Positions 1 through 6,077 of a stretch of DNA of 8,703 nt are shown one piece after another. Both the position numbers and the translations under genes were made by a program. Location: contig DJIP01000300.1 in NCBI GenBank assembly GCA_002433675.1, forward strand, positions 1 through 8,703, read 5' to 3'. The notes beneath the pieces were generated by a model that saw only the letters and a list, made by a program, of their open reading frames with translations, ran no database searches and was not told the origin of the DNA. The DNA is from Halomonas halophila. GTDB lineage: Bacteria; Pseudomonadota; Gammaproteobacteria; Pseudomonadales; Halomonadaceae. Each line of letters opens with the position of its first letter. Position 1 is the first letter of the stretch.

Positions 1-282
1 CTTCTCGGCGTAGCCGCCACCGGCCAGCAGCGCGCACACTGGCTGCCCAAGTTGCAGGTCCTGGACCTCGGGGCCGAGCGCTACCACGCTGCCGCTGACT
101 TCCAGCCCCAGTACCTCGGAGGCGCCGGGGGGCGGTGGGTACTGACCAGCGCGCTGCATCAGGTCGGCGCGATTGACGCCGGCCCAGGCCACCTCGATAT
201 GCACCTCTCTGGCCTGGGGGGCGGGGAGATCGTCGGTGGGCCGCCAGATCAGGCGGTCGCCGTCTTGCTGCATGGCGTACAT
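1..282 (-). CDS. NAD(P)H quinone oxidoreductase, PIG3-type zinc-less MDR (N-terminal 94 residues; runs off left edge)
   Basis: The reverse strand stays open from the ATG at 282 to the window edge, giving 94 residues of an incomplete protein. The segment at about residues 37-61 (GVNRADLMQRAGQYPPPPGA followed by SEVLGLE) is the hallmark N-terminal GroES-like part of the PIG3/TP53I3 family. That family belongs to the medium-chain dehydrogenases that reduce quinones with NAD(P)H and usually lack the catalytic zinc. The stretch ALLAGGGYAEK near the edge also fits. The Rossmann cofactor-binding half lies outside the window. The start is supported by GGAGG seven bases upstream; another ATG at 289 is out of frame. 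It lies 66 bases downstream of the LOG gene in the same direction, so co-transcription is plausible. The family call is solid; the physiological substrate cannot be told from this fragment. Confidence 0.9.
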   Translation of the reverse strand, partial: MYAMQQDGDRLIWRPTDDLPAPQAREVHIEVAWAGVNRADLMQRAGQYPPPPGASEVLGLEVSGSVVALGPEVQDLQLGQPVCALLAGGGYAEK

Positions 283-318
283 CGGACATCCTCCATGATG
301 AAATGACAGGTCGACGAG

Positions 319-334
319 GCGGCGGAGAAGCCGC
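319..334. other. Small GC hairpin between LOG and quinone oxidoreductase genes
   Basis: GCGGC at 319-323 pairs with GCCGC at 330-334 around a six-base loop, 15 bases after the LOG stop codon. On the transcribed strand no T-run follows, so it is not a convincing terminator. It may slow decay of the upstream message or be chance in GC-rich DNA. Confidence 0.25.
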
Positions 335-348
335 TTGGACGCAGGAAC

Positions 349-900
349 CTAGCGCTTGTCCAGGCGGGCCTCGAGTGCCTCCAGCAGGGCGTCGGGGCTG
401 GCTGCACTGATCAGCGTATCGAGCGTGGCGGTGTCGAGAAAGCCCTGCTCCACCCCGGCGTGGAGGAACGTAAGCAGGGGACGATAGAAGGCGCAGGTGT
501 CGAGAATGCCGATGGGCTTGGCGTGCAGGCCCAGGTAACGCCAGGTCCAGGTCTCGAAGAATTCCTCCAGGGTGCCGATGCCGCCCGGCAGCATCACGAA
601 GGCGTCGGCATTGGCCGCCATCTGGGCCTTGCGCTCGTGCATGTCGCCGACACGTATCAGCTCGGTCAGGCCAGCGTGGGCCAGCTCCCGGTCTACCAGG
701 TGGTGGGGCATGACCCCGATGACCTGGCCTCCGGCTTCCAGGGTGGCATCGGCCAGGGCGCCCATCAGACCGACACTGGCGCCACCGTAGACCAGGCCAT
801 GGCCGCGTTCGGCCAGGCGCCGACCGAAGGCGCGGGTATCTTCGAGAAAGCGGGGATCTTCGCCCTGGCGTGAACCAAGATAGACACAGATCTGGGCCAT
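349..900 (-). CDS. LOG-family protein (TIGR00730), putative nucleoside 5'-monophosphate phosphoribohydrolase
   Basis: This 183-residue cytosolic protein has the full signature of the LOG (lonely guy) lysine-decarboxylase-like family: a Rossmann-type start (ICVYLGSRQG), GGASVGLMG at about residues 39-47, MHERK at 87-91 and PGGIGTLEE at 105-113. In this family the Arg of the RK pair and the Glu of PGGxGTxxE are catalytic. Characterised members cleave N6-modified or plain nucleoside 5'-monophosphates into base and ribose 5-phosphate. The old name lysine decarboxylase is misleading. Length is normal for bacterial members. I choose the ATG at 900 because MAQICVYLGS is the usual family beginning and AGGA lies upstream; an extension to 957 would add 19 atypical residues. 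In bacteria the role is probably nucleotide salvage or housekeeping, but the true substrate is not visible from sequence. Confidence 0.92.
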   Translation of the reverse strand: MAQICVYLGSRQGEDPRFLEDTRAFGRRLAERGHGLVYGGASVGLMGALADATLEAGGQVIGVMPHHLVDRELAHAGLTELIRVGDMHERKAQMAANADAFVMLPGGIGTLEEFFETWTWRYLGLHAKPIGILDTCAFYRPLLTFLHAGVEQGFLDTATLDTLISAASPDALLEALEARLDKR

Positions 901-958
901 GAAACTGTCTTCCTGTCGCGGCGTGAAGGGGTGTGGAGAGCGCCTGGCTGCGAGCACT

Positions 959-1480
959 TCAGGGCAACAGGTCGATGATCCCGTAATGCTCGTCGACCCA
1001 TTGTCCGATCACATTATTGCCACACAGGTGATGGGCGTACTGGGTGTGCAGGCAGCGCACCTGATCGTGGTTGGCGATGCCGCCGATGCCGCGCTCGCGC
1101 AGCACCTTGTCATAGCCCAGACGCTCGACCTCGGCACGCTGCTCGGCGCTCATGTGCGCCCAGCGGGTGGCGATGTAGTCCTGGTGGCTTGCATGGTAGG
1201 CGGCACGGAAGTCGTCGTCCTCCTTCAGGCGGGCCTCCAGCGACTTGATCACGCCGGCAGCCTCGATCCGTGACAGCTCCACCTTGAGCAGCTCGGAACT
1301 CAGCCAGAACAGGGTGGGAAACGGCTTGCCGTCGACGATCGGGGCCATGCGCAGCACCAGCGGGGTGCCTTGGCCGTCGGTGGCGGCCAGGGCCTCGATG
1401 CCGCGGGGCTCTCGACCGAGCTGCTCGGCGATGATCGCCGTCTGGGCGGCATCGGGGGGCGTGTCAGGACGGATCACCAT
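959..1480 (-). CDS. DUF501 domain protein
   Basis: The 173-residue product matches the DUF501 family over nearly its whole length. Supporting features are an early VLRMAPIVDGKPFPTLFWL block at about residues 42-60 and a C-terminal core RGIGGI (130-135) followed by VRCLHTQYAHHLCG (141-154). The conserved Cys143, His145, His150, His151 and Cys153 cluster could bind a metal, but this is inference. In actinobacteria DUF501 genes often sit near ppx/gppA-type phosphatase genes; no such neighbour is seen here. No signal peptide or membrane segment is present. The ATG at 1480 lies inside the end of the preceding small gene (17-base overlap), with a weak AAGAG nine bases upstream, so translational coupling is likely. 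The stop is 58 bases before the LOG start. The molecular function of the family is not established to my knowledge. Confidence 0.88.
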   Translation of the reverse strand: MVIRPDTPPDAAQTAIIAEQLGREPRGIEALAATDGQGTPLVLRMAPIVDGKPFPTLFWLSSELLKVELSRIEAAGVIKSLEARLKEDDDFRAAYHASHQDYIATRWAHMSAEQRAEVERLGYDKVLRERGIGGIANHDQVRCLHTQYAHHLCGNNVIGQWVDEHYGIIDLLP

Positions 1481-1778
1481 CGGGGTTGTCTCTTACGAAT
1501 TTGGTGGAGCGCCCCACCGCGCGAAAGAAGGCGCGATTGAGCTGTTCCGGGGTGGGGACGTAGGCCTGCTCGCGCTCGATGAACTCGGCGCCGCGTGCGA
1601 TCAGCACGTCGTAGAGGCGATTGAACGGGGCATCATAATCGTAGGGATCGGCGCCGAACAAGCGAATGTGCGGATAGTCGGCGAAGCGCTCGAGGAAGAA
1701 GGCTTCCAGACTGGCCTCGGCGGCGCGATGGCGGACCTTGTCGTCCGGGTCCAGCCACAGGGTGTAGCGGATCGCCAT
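1464..1778 (-). CDS. Small conserved-looking protein of unknown function (104 aa)
   Basis: I do not recognise a named family. The protein begins MAIRYTLWLDPDDKVRHRAAEA and is rich in aromatic and charged residues, with FGADPYDYDAPFNRLYDVL in the middle. It has no Cys, signal peptide or membrane segment, so it is likely a soluble alpha/beta protein. The ATG at 1778 is favoured because AGAGG ends five bases upstream; a GTG two codons earlier (1784) overlaps that Shine-Dalgarno. Its last 17 bases overlap the DUF501 gene, which suggests the two are translated together. Reality of the gene is supported by the tight overlap, the good ribosome site and ordinary codon use. Upstream lie about 84 bases of ordinary sequence and then the 12/13-nt repeat array. 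Confidence 0.75.
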   Translation of the reverse strand: MAIRYTLWLDPDDKVRHRAAEASLEAFFLERFADYPHIRLFGADPYDYDAPFNRLYDVLIARGAEFIEREQAYVPTPEQLNRAFFRAVGRSTKFVRDNPDGDPS

Positions 1779-1862
1779 GGGCACCTCTGGTGTCGATAGG
1801 GCTCCACCCTAGCACTTTTGCCATTTTGACGCTTGTGCAGCCGGCTTTTTACCCAGGGACGG

Positions 1863-2001
1863 GGCTGTCTCGAAGGGCTAGCTCGTCGGCTATCTCGAAG
1901 AGTTGGCACGACGGCTATCTCGAAGGGCTAGCTCGACGGCTATCGCGAAGGACTATCTCGAAGCGCTATCTCGAAGCGCTATTTCGAAGGGCTATCTCGC
2001 C
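1863..2001. repeat. Tandem minisatellite of eleven 12/13-nt units
   Basis: Reading the + strand, units start at 1863, 1876, 1888, 1901, 1913, 1926, 1938, 1951, 1964, 1977 and 1990. The 13-nt form is GGCTATCTCGAAG with small changes (TGTCT, TATCG, TATTT; first base G or C). The 12-nt form is GGCTAGCTCGAC or close to it. In the left part the forms alternate, making a 25-nt super-unit; from 1938 to 1989 four 13-nt units follow one another. The last unit covers the final two sense codons and the TAG stop of ybaK, so the array begins inside that gene. There are no spacers, so this is not a CRISPR. Copy number is probably variable between strains through replication slippage. Confidence 0.9.
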
Positions 2002-2459
2002 AGCGCCACCACCTGGGCATCGGTCAGCGCGATCAGGTCGTCCGGGGCCAGGGTGATCTCCAGGCCGCGGCGTCCGCCGCTGACGTGGATCTCGCTGTGG
2101 TCACGACAGCTGTCATCGATAAAGGTGGCCAGACGCTTTTTCTGACCCAGCGGGCTGATGCCGCCAACCACATAGCCGGTGGCTCGTTCGGCGGCCTCGG
2201 CCTCGGCCATGGCGGCCTTGCGCCCCTTGGCCGCCTTGGCCAGGGCCTTGAGGTCGAGCTTGCGCGACACCGGTACGATGGCCACCACCAGGCGCTGGCC
2301 ATCGACGCTGGCGAGCAGGGTCTTGAACACCGCCGCGGGGTCCAGCCCCAGCGTCTCGGCCGCTTCCTCGCCGTAGGCCGGCGAGCGCGGGTCATGCTCG
2401 TAGCTGAGGGTGGAAAACGGCCTGCCGGCCTTCTCCAGCATCTTGACGGCAGGGGTCAT
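1992..2459 (-). CDS. ybaK: Cys-tRNA(Pro)/Cys-tRNA(Cys) deacylase YbaK/EbsC
   Basis: This 155-residue cytosolic protein is a trans-editing enzyme that hydrolyses cysteine mischarged onto tRNA-Pro by prolyl-tRNA synthetase. It aligns end to end with Escherichia coli YbaK. The start MTPAVKMLEK is nearly identical, VFKTLL carries Lys46 (the residue known as catalytic in the family), GYVVGGISPLGQKKRL lies at 95-110 and VSGGRRGLEITL at 126-137. The length is normal. The ATG at 2459 is only two bases after the thioesterase stop (TGACCATG), with GGAG 11 bases upstream, so the pair is almost certainly co-transcribed and translationally coupled. The last two codons and the stop fall in the first unit of the tandem array, yet the C-terminus (TDAQVVALAR) looks intact against the family, so the array has not visibly truncated the protein. 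Confidence 0.96.
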   Translation of the reverse strand: MTPAVKMLEKAGRPFSTLSYEHDPRSPAYGEEAAETLGLDPAAVFKTLLASVDGQRLVVAIVPVSRKLDLKALAKAAKGRKAAMAEAEAAERATGYVVGGISPLGQKKRLATFIDDSCRDHSEIHVSGGRRGLEITLAPDDLIALTDAQVVALAR

Positions 2460-2461
2460 GG

Positions 2462-2866
2462 TCAGGCGATCTCCGGCTCGTGAAGGTGCTCCAGCAGGGC
2501 CTCGCGCAGCTCGCCTTCGATCGGCACCGATTTCTTGGTCTGGTGGTCGAAGTGCACCAGCACGGTGTGGCCGACATTGGTCAGCTCGCCCTTCTGGTGG
2601 GCTTCCTGGGTCACGGTGAAGGAGCTGTTGCCCAGGCGTGACAGATAGGTGCGGATCTCGATGTCATGGCCGTAGTGAAGTTCGGCGCGATAGTCGATCT
2701 CCATGCGTGCCATGATCAACCGCCACTTGGCCGGGTCCAGGTCCGGGGTGAACAGGCGGAAGAGGTCGTTGCGTGCCAGCTCGAACCAGGCCGGCAGGCG
2801 GGTATTGTTGACGTGACCGAGGGCGTCGGTGTCGTAGAAGGCGGGTTCGATGGTGCGGGTCAGCAT
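2462..2866 (-). CDS. Acyl-CoA thioesterase, 4HBT hot-dog fold (YbgC/FadM-like)
   Basis: The 134-residue product is a single hot-dog domain. The segment FYDTDALGHVNNTRLPAWFELA at residues 10-31 holds the family's catalytic Asp (Asp14 here) and the GHVNN turn followed by the long helix. The second half (DIEIRTYLSRLGNSSFTVTQEA, then HTVLVHFDHQTKKSVPI) is the typical beta-strand part. Such enzymes hydrolyse acyl-CoA or related thioesters in the cytosol. GHVNN resembles FadM-type long-chain thioesterases more than YbgC, but chain-length preference cannot be read from sequence. The ATG at 2866 has only a weak purine tract (GAGAA) upstream. It is the first gene of a coupled pair with ybaK; the 161-base gap to the membrane protein upstream leaves room for a promoter. 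Confidence 0.92.
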   Translation of the reverse strand: MLTRTIEPAFYDTDALGHVNNTRLPAWFELARNDLFRLFTPDLDPAKWRLIMARMEIDYRAELHYGHDIEIRTYLSRLGNSSFTVTQEAHQKGELTNVGHTVLVHFDHQTKKSVPIEGELREALLEHLHEPEIA

Positions 2867-2973
2867 AGGGCGTTCTCGTTTGTTGTGATGGCGATGGGGT
2901 GCTGTCAGGGTTTCAGGATTATCCCGAGCAAGCGCTAGGTCAAGATGCGGGCGTTCTCAGGCCTGCCTTGGAT

Positions 2974-2993
2974 CAGGCGCATTGCCGCGCCTG
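2974..2993. other. Perfect 7-bp hairpin downstream of membrane-protein gene
   Basis: CAGGCGC (2974-2980) pairs with GCGCCTG (2987-2993) around loop ATTGCC, 34 bases beyond the stop of the 3028-3831 gene. No T-run follows on either strand, so a terminator role is possible but weak. The core GCGCATTGCCGC (2977-2988) also occurs on the opposite strand at 6018-6029 in another hairpin. Confidence 0.4.
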
Positions 2994-3027
2994 CCCTTGT
3001 CTCAGCCGGTAGCTCAGCCCTTGTCTC
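2993..3027. repeat. Pair of 11-nt direct repeats, 24-nt period
   Basis: GCCCTTGTCTC occurs at 2993-3003 and again at 3017-3027, directly next to the stop codon of the membrane-protein gene. It looks like a small tandem duplication just outside the coding end. No function is evident. The rest of the 2867-3027 gap shows the hairpin at 2974-2993 and otherwise nothing recognisable. Confidence 0.6.
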
Positions 3028-3831
3028 TCAACTTCGGCGGCCTGCCCACCACTGCTGCACGCGCATCCACGACAATAGCCACAGGGTGGCGGCGGCGAAG
3101 CCCAGCAGGGTGCCTGGCCACAGGCCGAGGCTTGCGTAGGTCAGCGACACCACCAGGGCGTAGCACAGAAGCGAGCCCAGGCCCGCAGGATAGTGCTTGA
3201 TGACCGTGGCCACCGGCGCTGCCCCCTGGGTCAGGTGCAGGATCACCAGAAACGGGTACATGGTCACCGGGAACGCCGCCATGACCCCGGCCCAGGCGCT
3301 CGGCACCACATGGGCGAGGCCGGTGATCAGGAAGATGATGCCCGCGGCGAGTCCTGCCCGCAGCGCCAGCGCCGGCCAGGAGAAACCGCCCTTGGGGGTG
3401 GCCTTGACGTCGGGGACCCGGCGATACAGCCAGGTGAAGACGATGATGGCGACCAGGGTGGTCAGGGTGCCGCCGAGACGGCTGAAATCGACCTGGGTCA
3501 GCAGGCTGCTGGTGGCGAGCCAGGCGGCAAGGCCACCGGCGGTACCCTGGGCCACGCCCTTGAGTCCGTCGCCGCGTGCGGCCAGCAGGTAGCCGCCGCC
3601 CAGCGCCAGGGTCGCGGTGAAGCCGGCCAGGGTGTGTACGGCGCTGTCGCTGGCGAACTGGGGCGACAGCTCCAGGCCAATGAAGAACAGTGCGATGGCG
3701 GTGCCCAGCGGGTAGCCGGAGAGCAGTCCGGCGACCCGGGTACTGACCCGCTCGGCGATGACCGACAGGCCGAGCACGACGCCAACGGAGATAAGCAGTT
3801 TGGCCAGTTGCCAGTGAAGGGGGACGTCCAT
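3028..3831 (-). CDS. Polytopic inner-membrane protein with two similar halves (GlpM/DUF3147-like repeats?)
   Basis: The 267-residue product is very hydrophobic, with about eight or nine membrane segments (roughly 8-26, 34-53, 65-83, 95-112, 119-136, 155-173, 179-200, 212-232, 238-257) and a short basic tail. Residues 33-53 (VAGLLSGYPLGTAIALFFIG) resemble 180-200 (WAGVMAAFPVTMYPFLVILH), and the helices around them correspond, so the protein looks like an internal duplication. Each half recalls the small GlpM membrane protein, where a similar AGL-x-PLFPTFAL stretch occurs; this comparison is from memory. Transport or envelope function is possible, but no substrate motif is visible. The ATG at 3831 has AAGGA 13 bases upstream, which is farther than usual. 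The gene is divergent from the HNH gene, 56 bases away. Confidence 0.85.
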   Translation of the reverse strand: MDVPLHWQLAKLLISVGVVLGLSVIAERVSTRVAGLLSGYPLGTAIALFFIGLELSPQFASDSAVHTLAGFTATLALGGGYLLAARGDGLKGVAQGTAGGLAAWLATSSLLTQVDFSRLGGTLTTLVAIIVFTWLYRRVPDVKATPKGGFSWPALALRAGLAAGIIFLITGLAHVVPSAWAGVMAAFPVTMYPFLVILHLTQGAAPVATVIKHYPAGLGSLLCYALVVSLTYASLGLWPGTLLGFAAATLWLLSWMRVQQWWAGRRS

Positions 3832-3865
3832 GAGGGGAGGGGGTTCCTTGGGTTATCGTAGGTAT

Positions 3866-3876
3866 CTGGTGACCAG
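3866..3876. promoter_or_regulatory. Short perfect palindrome in divergent intergenic region (possible operator)
   Basis: CTGGTGACCAG is an 11-nt dyad (five-base arms around one G) in the 56-base gap between the divergent membrane-protein and HNH genes. Its position suits a shared operator, but it is short enough to be chance, and no clear -10/-35 pair is seen. Confidence 0.2.
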
Positions 3877-3887
3877 GTTCAAGCGAG

Positions 3888-4229
3888 ATGACCATGACCG
3901 AGCTGTCGCCGCCCCCGAGGCCGGAGCGCTGCGAGCTGTGCGCGCGAGGGGCGCCCCTGACCAAGCATCATCTGATACCGCGTTCGCTGCACGGCAAGGC
4001 GCGCTATCGCAAGCGCCACGACCGCGTCGAGCGACTGACGGCGATCCTGTGGGTGTGCCATGGCTGTCACCGCCATCTTCACGCGCTGCTGAGCGAGCGT
4101 GAGCTGGCCGACCATTATCGCAGCCGCGAGGCGCTGCTGGCACACCCGGAGATTCGTTCCTTCGTCGAATGGCTGTCGACCAAGCCTGACGGGTTTCGCC
4201 CCAAGCGGCCGACCCGGCGTCGTCGTTAG
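3888..4229 (+). CDS. Small HNH-nuclease-like zinc protein (113 aa)
   Basis: The protein has a compact HNH-type zinc-binding core. CELC (Cys15, Cys18) and LWVCHGCHRHLH (Cys57, Cys60, His61, His65) would hold a structural zinc, and TKHHLIPR (His27/His28) supplies the first histidine of the betabetaalpha-metal motif. The canonical middle Asn is not obvious. The C-terminal part (HPEIRSFVEWLSTKPDGFRP) resembles short HNH proteins found as single genes in many gammaproteobacteria, and the tail is strongly basic (PKRPTRRRR), consistent with nucleic-acid binding. It may cut or nick DNA, or only bind nucleic acid; no restriction or toxin partner is adjacent. The ATG at 3888 and an in-frame ATG at 3894 are both possible, as the Shine-Dalgarno (AAGCGAG) is poor. 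The stop lies eight bases from the converging unknown gene. Confidence 0.83.
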   Translation: MTMTELSPPPRPERCELCARGAPLTKHHLIPRSLHGKARYRKRHDRVERLTAILWVCHGCHRHLHALLSERELADHYRSREALLAHPEIRSFVEWLSTKPDGFRPKRPTRRRR

Positions 4230-4237
4230 CGCGGTGC

Positions 4238-4684
4238 CTAGACCAGCCTGAGCCCCTGGCGATCGACCCAGGCGGCGGTCACCGCGGCCGCCAGCGGTTG
4301 GCGAAGGTGTTCCGGCAGGGCGTCGACGGCGGCGTCACGGCTGTCGAAGGTGCGATTACGCAGCCAGCAGTAGGCCCAGGCGCAGGCCTCGGGCTCGTCG
4401 CCGGGTGTCGGCCGGGCAGGCATCTGTACCAGCAGAAACAGCGCGGTACGCACCGCCCAGTGGGGCGGGATCTCGTCGTTGTCGGCGGCGGCCCAGCGCT
4501 CTAGTGTGGCGCCGTCTGGGGTCTCACCCGGGTCGCCGAGGCCGGCGACCCGGGCGGTTTCTGCCAGGATCAGCGCCAGGCGATCGGGGTCGCCGCGTCC
4601 AAGCGCCAGCCACTGGCCGATCAGGGCAGGCATTCCTCGGCATACCTTGGCGAAGAATCCGTGATGCGGCATGGTGCTTGTCAT
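4238..4684 (-). CDS. Protein of unknown function (148 aa)
   Basis: I recognise no family. The product is acidic, Ala/Leu/Trp rich and predicted mostly helical, with MPALIGQWLALGRGDPDRLAL near the start and CAWAYCWLRNRTFDSRDAAVDAL near the end. There is no signal peptide or clear membrane span. The ATG at 4684 is preferred: AAGGA lies ten bases upstream, and the only longer option is a TTG at 4702 that would overlap this ribosome site. It is divergent from the PatB-type gene (71 bases between starts) and converges on the HNH gene with eight bases between stops. A real gene is likely from the ribosome site, codon use and neat fit between neighbours. Confidence 0.7.
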   Translation of the reverse strand: MTSTMPHHGFFAKVCRGMPALIGQWLALGRGDPDRLALILAETARVAGLGDPGETPDGATLERWAAADNDEIPPHWAVRTALFLLVQMPARPTPGDEPEACAWAYCWLRNRTFDSRDAAVDALPEHLRQPLAAAVTAAWVDRQGLRLV

Positions 4685-4709
4685 GGGGGAAGCGTCCTTC
4701 AAGTGCTTG

Positions 4710-4725
4710 GCCAGGGTATCCTGGC
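4710..4725. promoter_or_regulatory. 16-nt dyad between divergent genes, candidate operator
   Basis: GCCAGG (4710-4715) and CCTGGC (4720-4725) are perfect inverted arms separated by GTAT. With one bulged G the symmetry extends to TT/AA. It lies 31 bases before the lyase ATG and 26 bases before the ATG of the divergent unknown gene, where a regulator could affect both. No regulator gene is adjacent, and no consensus promoter is clear. Confidence 0.3.
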
Positions 4726-4755
4726 AACCGACCAGCCATCGTCAGGGAGATGACC

Positions 4756-5940
4756 ATGAAACCCGATTTTGCCACGCCGATCGATCGACGACAGCCCCGC
4801 GGTGACGATCGATCGCCACATTGGCCATCACAGAAGTGGCATCGCCATGGCGATGACGTCCTGCCGCTGTGGGTCGCGGACATGGACTTCCGCTCGCCCG
4901 AGGCGGTGGTCGAGGCGCTGTCGTTGCGCATCGATCATGGCGTCTTTGGCTACGGTCTGGTGGCTGAAAGTCTGGAGCAGACGTTGATCGACTGGAGTGC
5001 CACCCACTATGGCTGGGACATCGAGGCCCGCTGGCAGCACTGGCTGCCGGGGGTGGTGCCGGCGCTGCACCTGGCGAGCCTGGCCTTTACCGAACCGGGC
5101 GATGGGGTGCTGACGGTGACGCCTATCTATCCGCCGTTCTTGCAGGTGGCCAGGCGCACCGGGCGCTTGCCCCAGCAGGCGGCCATGCGTCCGCCCCAGG
5201 CGCCGGGCGAGCCCTGGACGCTGGATCTCGAGGCGCTGGAGGCGGCGATCACCGAGCGGACCCGGCTGCTTTTGTGGTGCCAGCCCCACAACCCTACCGG
5301 ACGAGCCTGGCGCCGCGATGAGCTCGAAGGACTGGCCGAACTGGTCGAGCGTCATCGGTTGATCGTGGTCTCCGACGAGCTGCATTGCGACCTGCTGCTC
5401 GACGAGGGGGCGCGCCACCAGCCCCTGGCTGCGGCCTTCCCGGCGCTGGCCGATCGCATCATCACCCTGTGGGCGCCGTCCAAGACCTTCAATCTGGCTG
5501 GGCTTACCGCCGCCTGCGCGGTGTGCCCCGACGCCGGTCTGAGAAAGCGCTTTCGCGATACCGCCAAGGGGTTGATGCCGGACGCCAATGTGCTGGGGCT
5601 GGTGGCGGCGGAGGCCGCCTATCGCCACGGCGAGCCCTGGCGCCAGGAGTTGTTGACGGTACTGCGAGGCCACCGCCGGACGCTGGTCGAGCGCGTCGCT
5701 GGCTGGCCCGGTGTGGGCTTCAGCGCCCCCGAGTCGACCTATCTGGCTTGGCTCGATCTGCGCCAGTCGGCGCTGGGGAGCGAGGCTTCGCCCGCCGCGG
5801 CGCTGCTCGAGCGAGCCGGGGTCGCGCTGTCGGATGGCGCCGACTTCGGCTGGCCGGGCTTTGCGCGGCTTAATTTCGGCACCACGGCCACCCAGCTTGA
5901 CGAGGCGTTGACGCGTCTGGATCCGGTGCTTGGCGGCTGA
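4756..5940 (+). CDS. patB: PLP-dependent C-S lyase / cystathionine beta-lyase, PatB/MalY type
   Basis: This 394-residue cytosolic enzyme belongs to the fold-type I aminotransferase class I/II superfamily and matches the PatB/MalY C-S lyase subgroup (TIGR04350-like). Landmarks in order are LPLWVADMDF at 36-45, typical of the subgroup; HGVFGYGL at 61-68; YPPF at 125-128; the NPTG box at 179-182; SDELHCD at 206-212, with the Asp contacting the pyridine nitrogen; the PLP lysine Lys243 in SKTFNLAGL; and the C-terminal RLNFG, whose Arg binds the substrate carboxylate. Such enzymes cleave cystathionine or cysteine conjugates to thiol, pyruvate and ammonia. The in-frame reading continues upstream, but the start at 4756 is chosen because GGGAG ends six bases before it and MKPDFATPIDRR is family-like; ATG 4750 would leave no spacing. 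It is a single-gene transcript closed by the terminator at 5973. The exact substrate, and PatB versus MalY naming, is inference. Confidence 0.93.
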   Translation: MKPDFATPIDRRQPRGDDRSPHWPSQKWHRHGDDVLPLWVADMDFRSPEAVVEALSLRIDHGVFGYGLVAESLEQTLIDWSATHYGWDIEARWQHWLPGVVPALHLASLAFTEPGDGVLTVTPIYPPFLQVARRTGRLPQQAAMRPPQAPGEPWTLDLEALEAAITERTRLLLWCQPHNPTGRAWRRDELEGLAELVERHRLIVVSDELHCDLLLDEGARHQPLAAAFPALADRIITLWAPSKTFNLAGLTAACAVCPDAGLRKRFRDTAKGLMPDANVLGLVAAEAAYRHGEPWRQELLTVLRGHRRTLVERVAGWPGVGFSAPESTYLAWLDLRQSALGSEASPAAALLERAGVALSDGADFGWPGFARLNFGTTATQLDEALTRLDPVLGG

Positions 5941-5972
5941 GTGGCGCTGGCGCAATATCTCCTCGACAACGC

Positions 5973-6002
5973 AAACGGGGCCCTCGAAGGGGCCCCGTTT
6001 TT
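5973..6002 (+). terminator. Rho-independent terminator of the lyase gene
   Basis: AAACGGGGCCC (5973-5983) pairs perfectly with GGGCCCCGTTT (5990-6000) around loop TCGAAG, and the stem runs into five T's (5998-6002). It starts 33 bases after the lyase stop. On the reverse strand the stem is followed only by TTTGCG, so it is mainly a + strand terminator, although it could help end the converging cnoX message. Confidence 0.92.
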
Positions 6003-6015
6003 ATGCTGACGCGAT

Positions 6016-6031
6016 GAGCGGCAATGCGCTC
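6016..6031. other. 5-bp hairpin downstream of cnoX sharing a 12-nt core with the hairpin at 2974-2993
   Basis: GAGCG (6016-6020) and CGCTC (6027-6031) pair around GCAATG. The reverse-strand core GCGCATTGCCGC is identical to 2977-2988. It lies 46 bases past the cnoX stop and has no T-run. It may be a weak 3' end structure or chance. Confidence 0.3.
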
Positions 6032-6077
6032 GACGGTTCGATCGCCTCAGTCTTCGCCGTACCTGGATTCGATCCAC

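Noticed and set aside
1863..2001. CRISPR array
   Set aside because: Units are 12-13 nt with no unique spacers, and no cas genes are present.
1790..2145. Forward frames across the tandem array giving Arg/Ser/Leu-rich repetitive peptides
   Set aside because: The repetition is explained by the DNA array; no ribosome site, and units of 12 and 13 bases do not keep one frame.
3014..3964. Reverse-strand frame of 316 codons overlapping the membrane-protein gene
   Set aside because: Arg/Gly/Pro/His-rich translation in a shifted frame; the 3028-3831 frame gives a coherent membrane protein.
4405..4755. Upstream extension of the C-S lyase reading frame (to 511 residues)
   Set aside because: The extra residues overlap the opposite-strand unknown gene, are Arg/Gly/Pro-rich and unlike the family, and a good ribosome site precedes 4756.
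4828..5955. Long open frame on the reverse strand opposite the lyase gene
   Set aside because: Its translation is rich in Gln, Arg and Gly with no domain. It is a GC-rich shadow of a clearly real gene.
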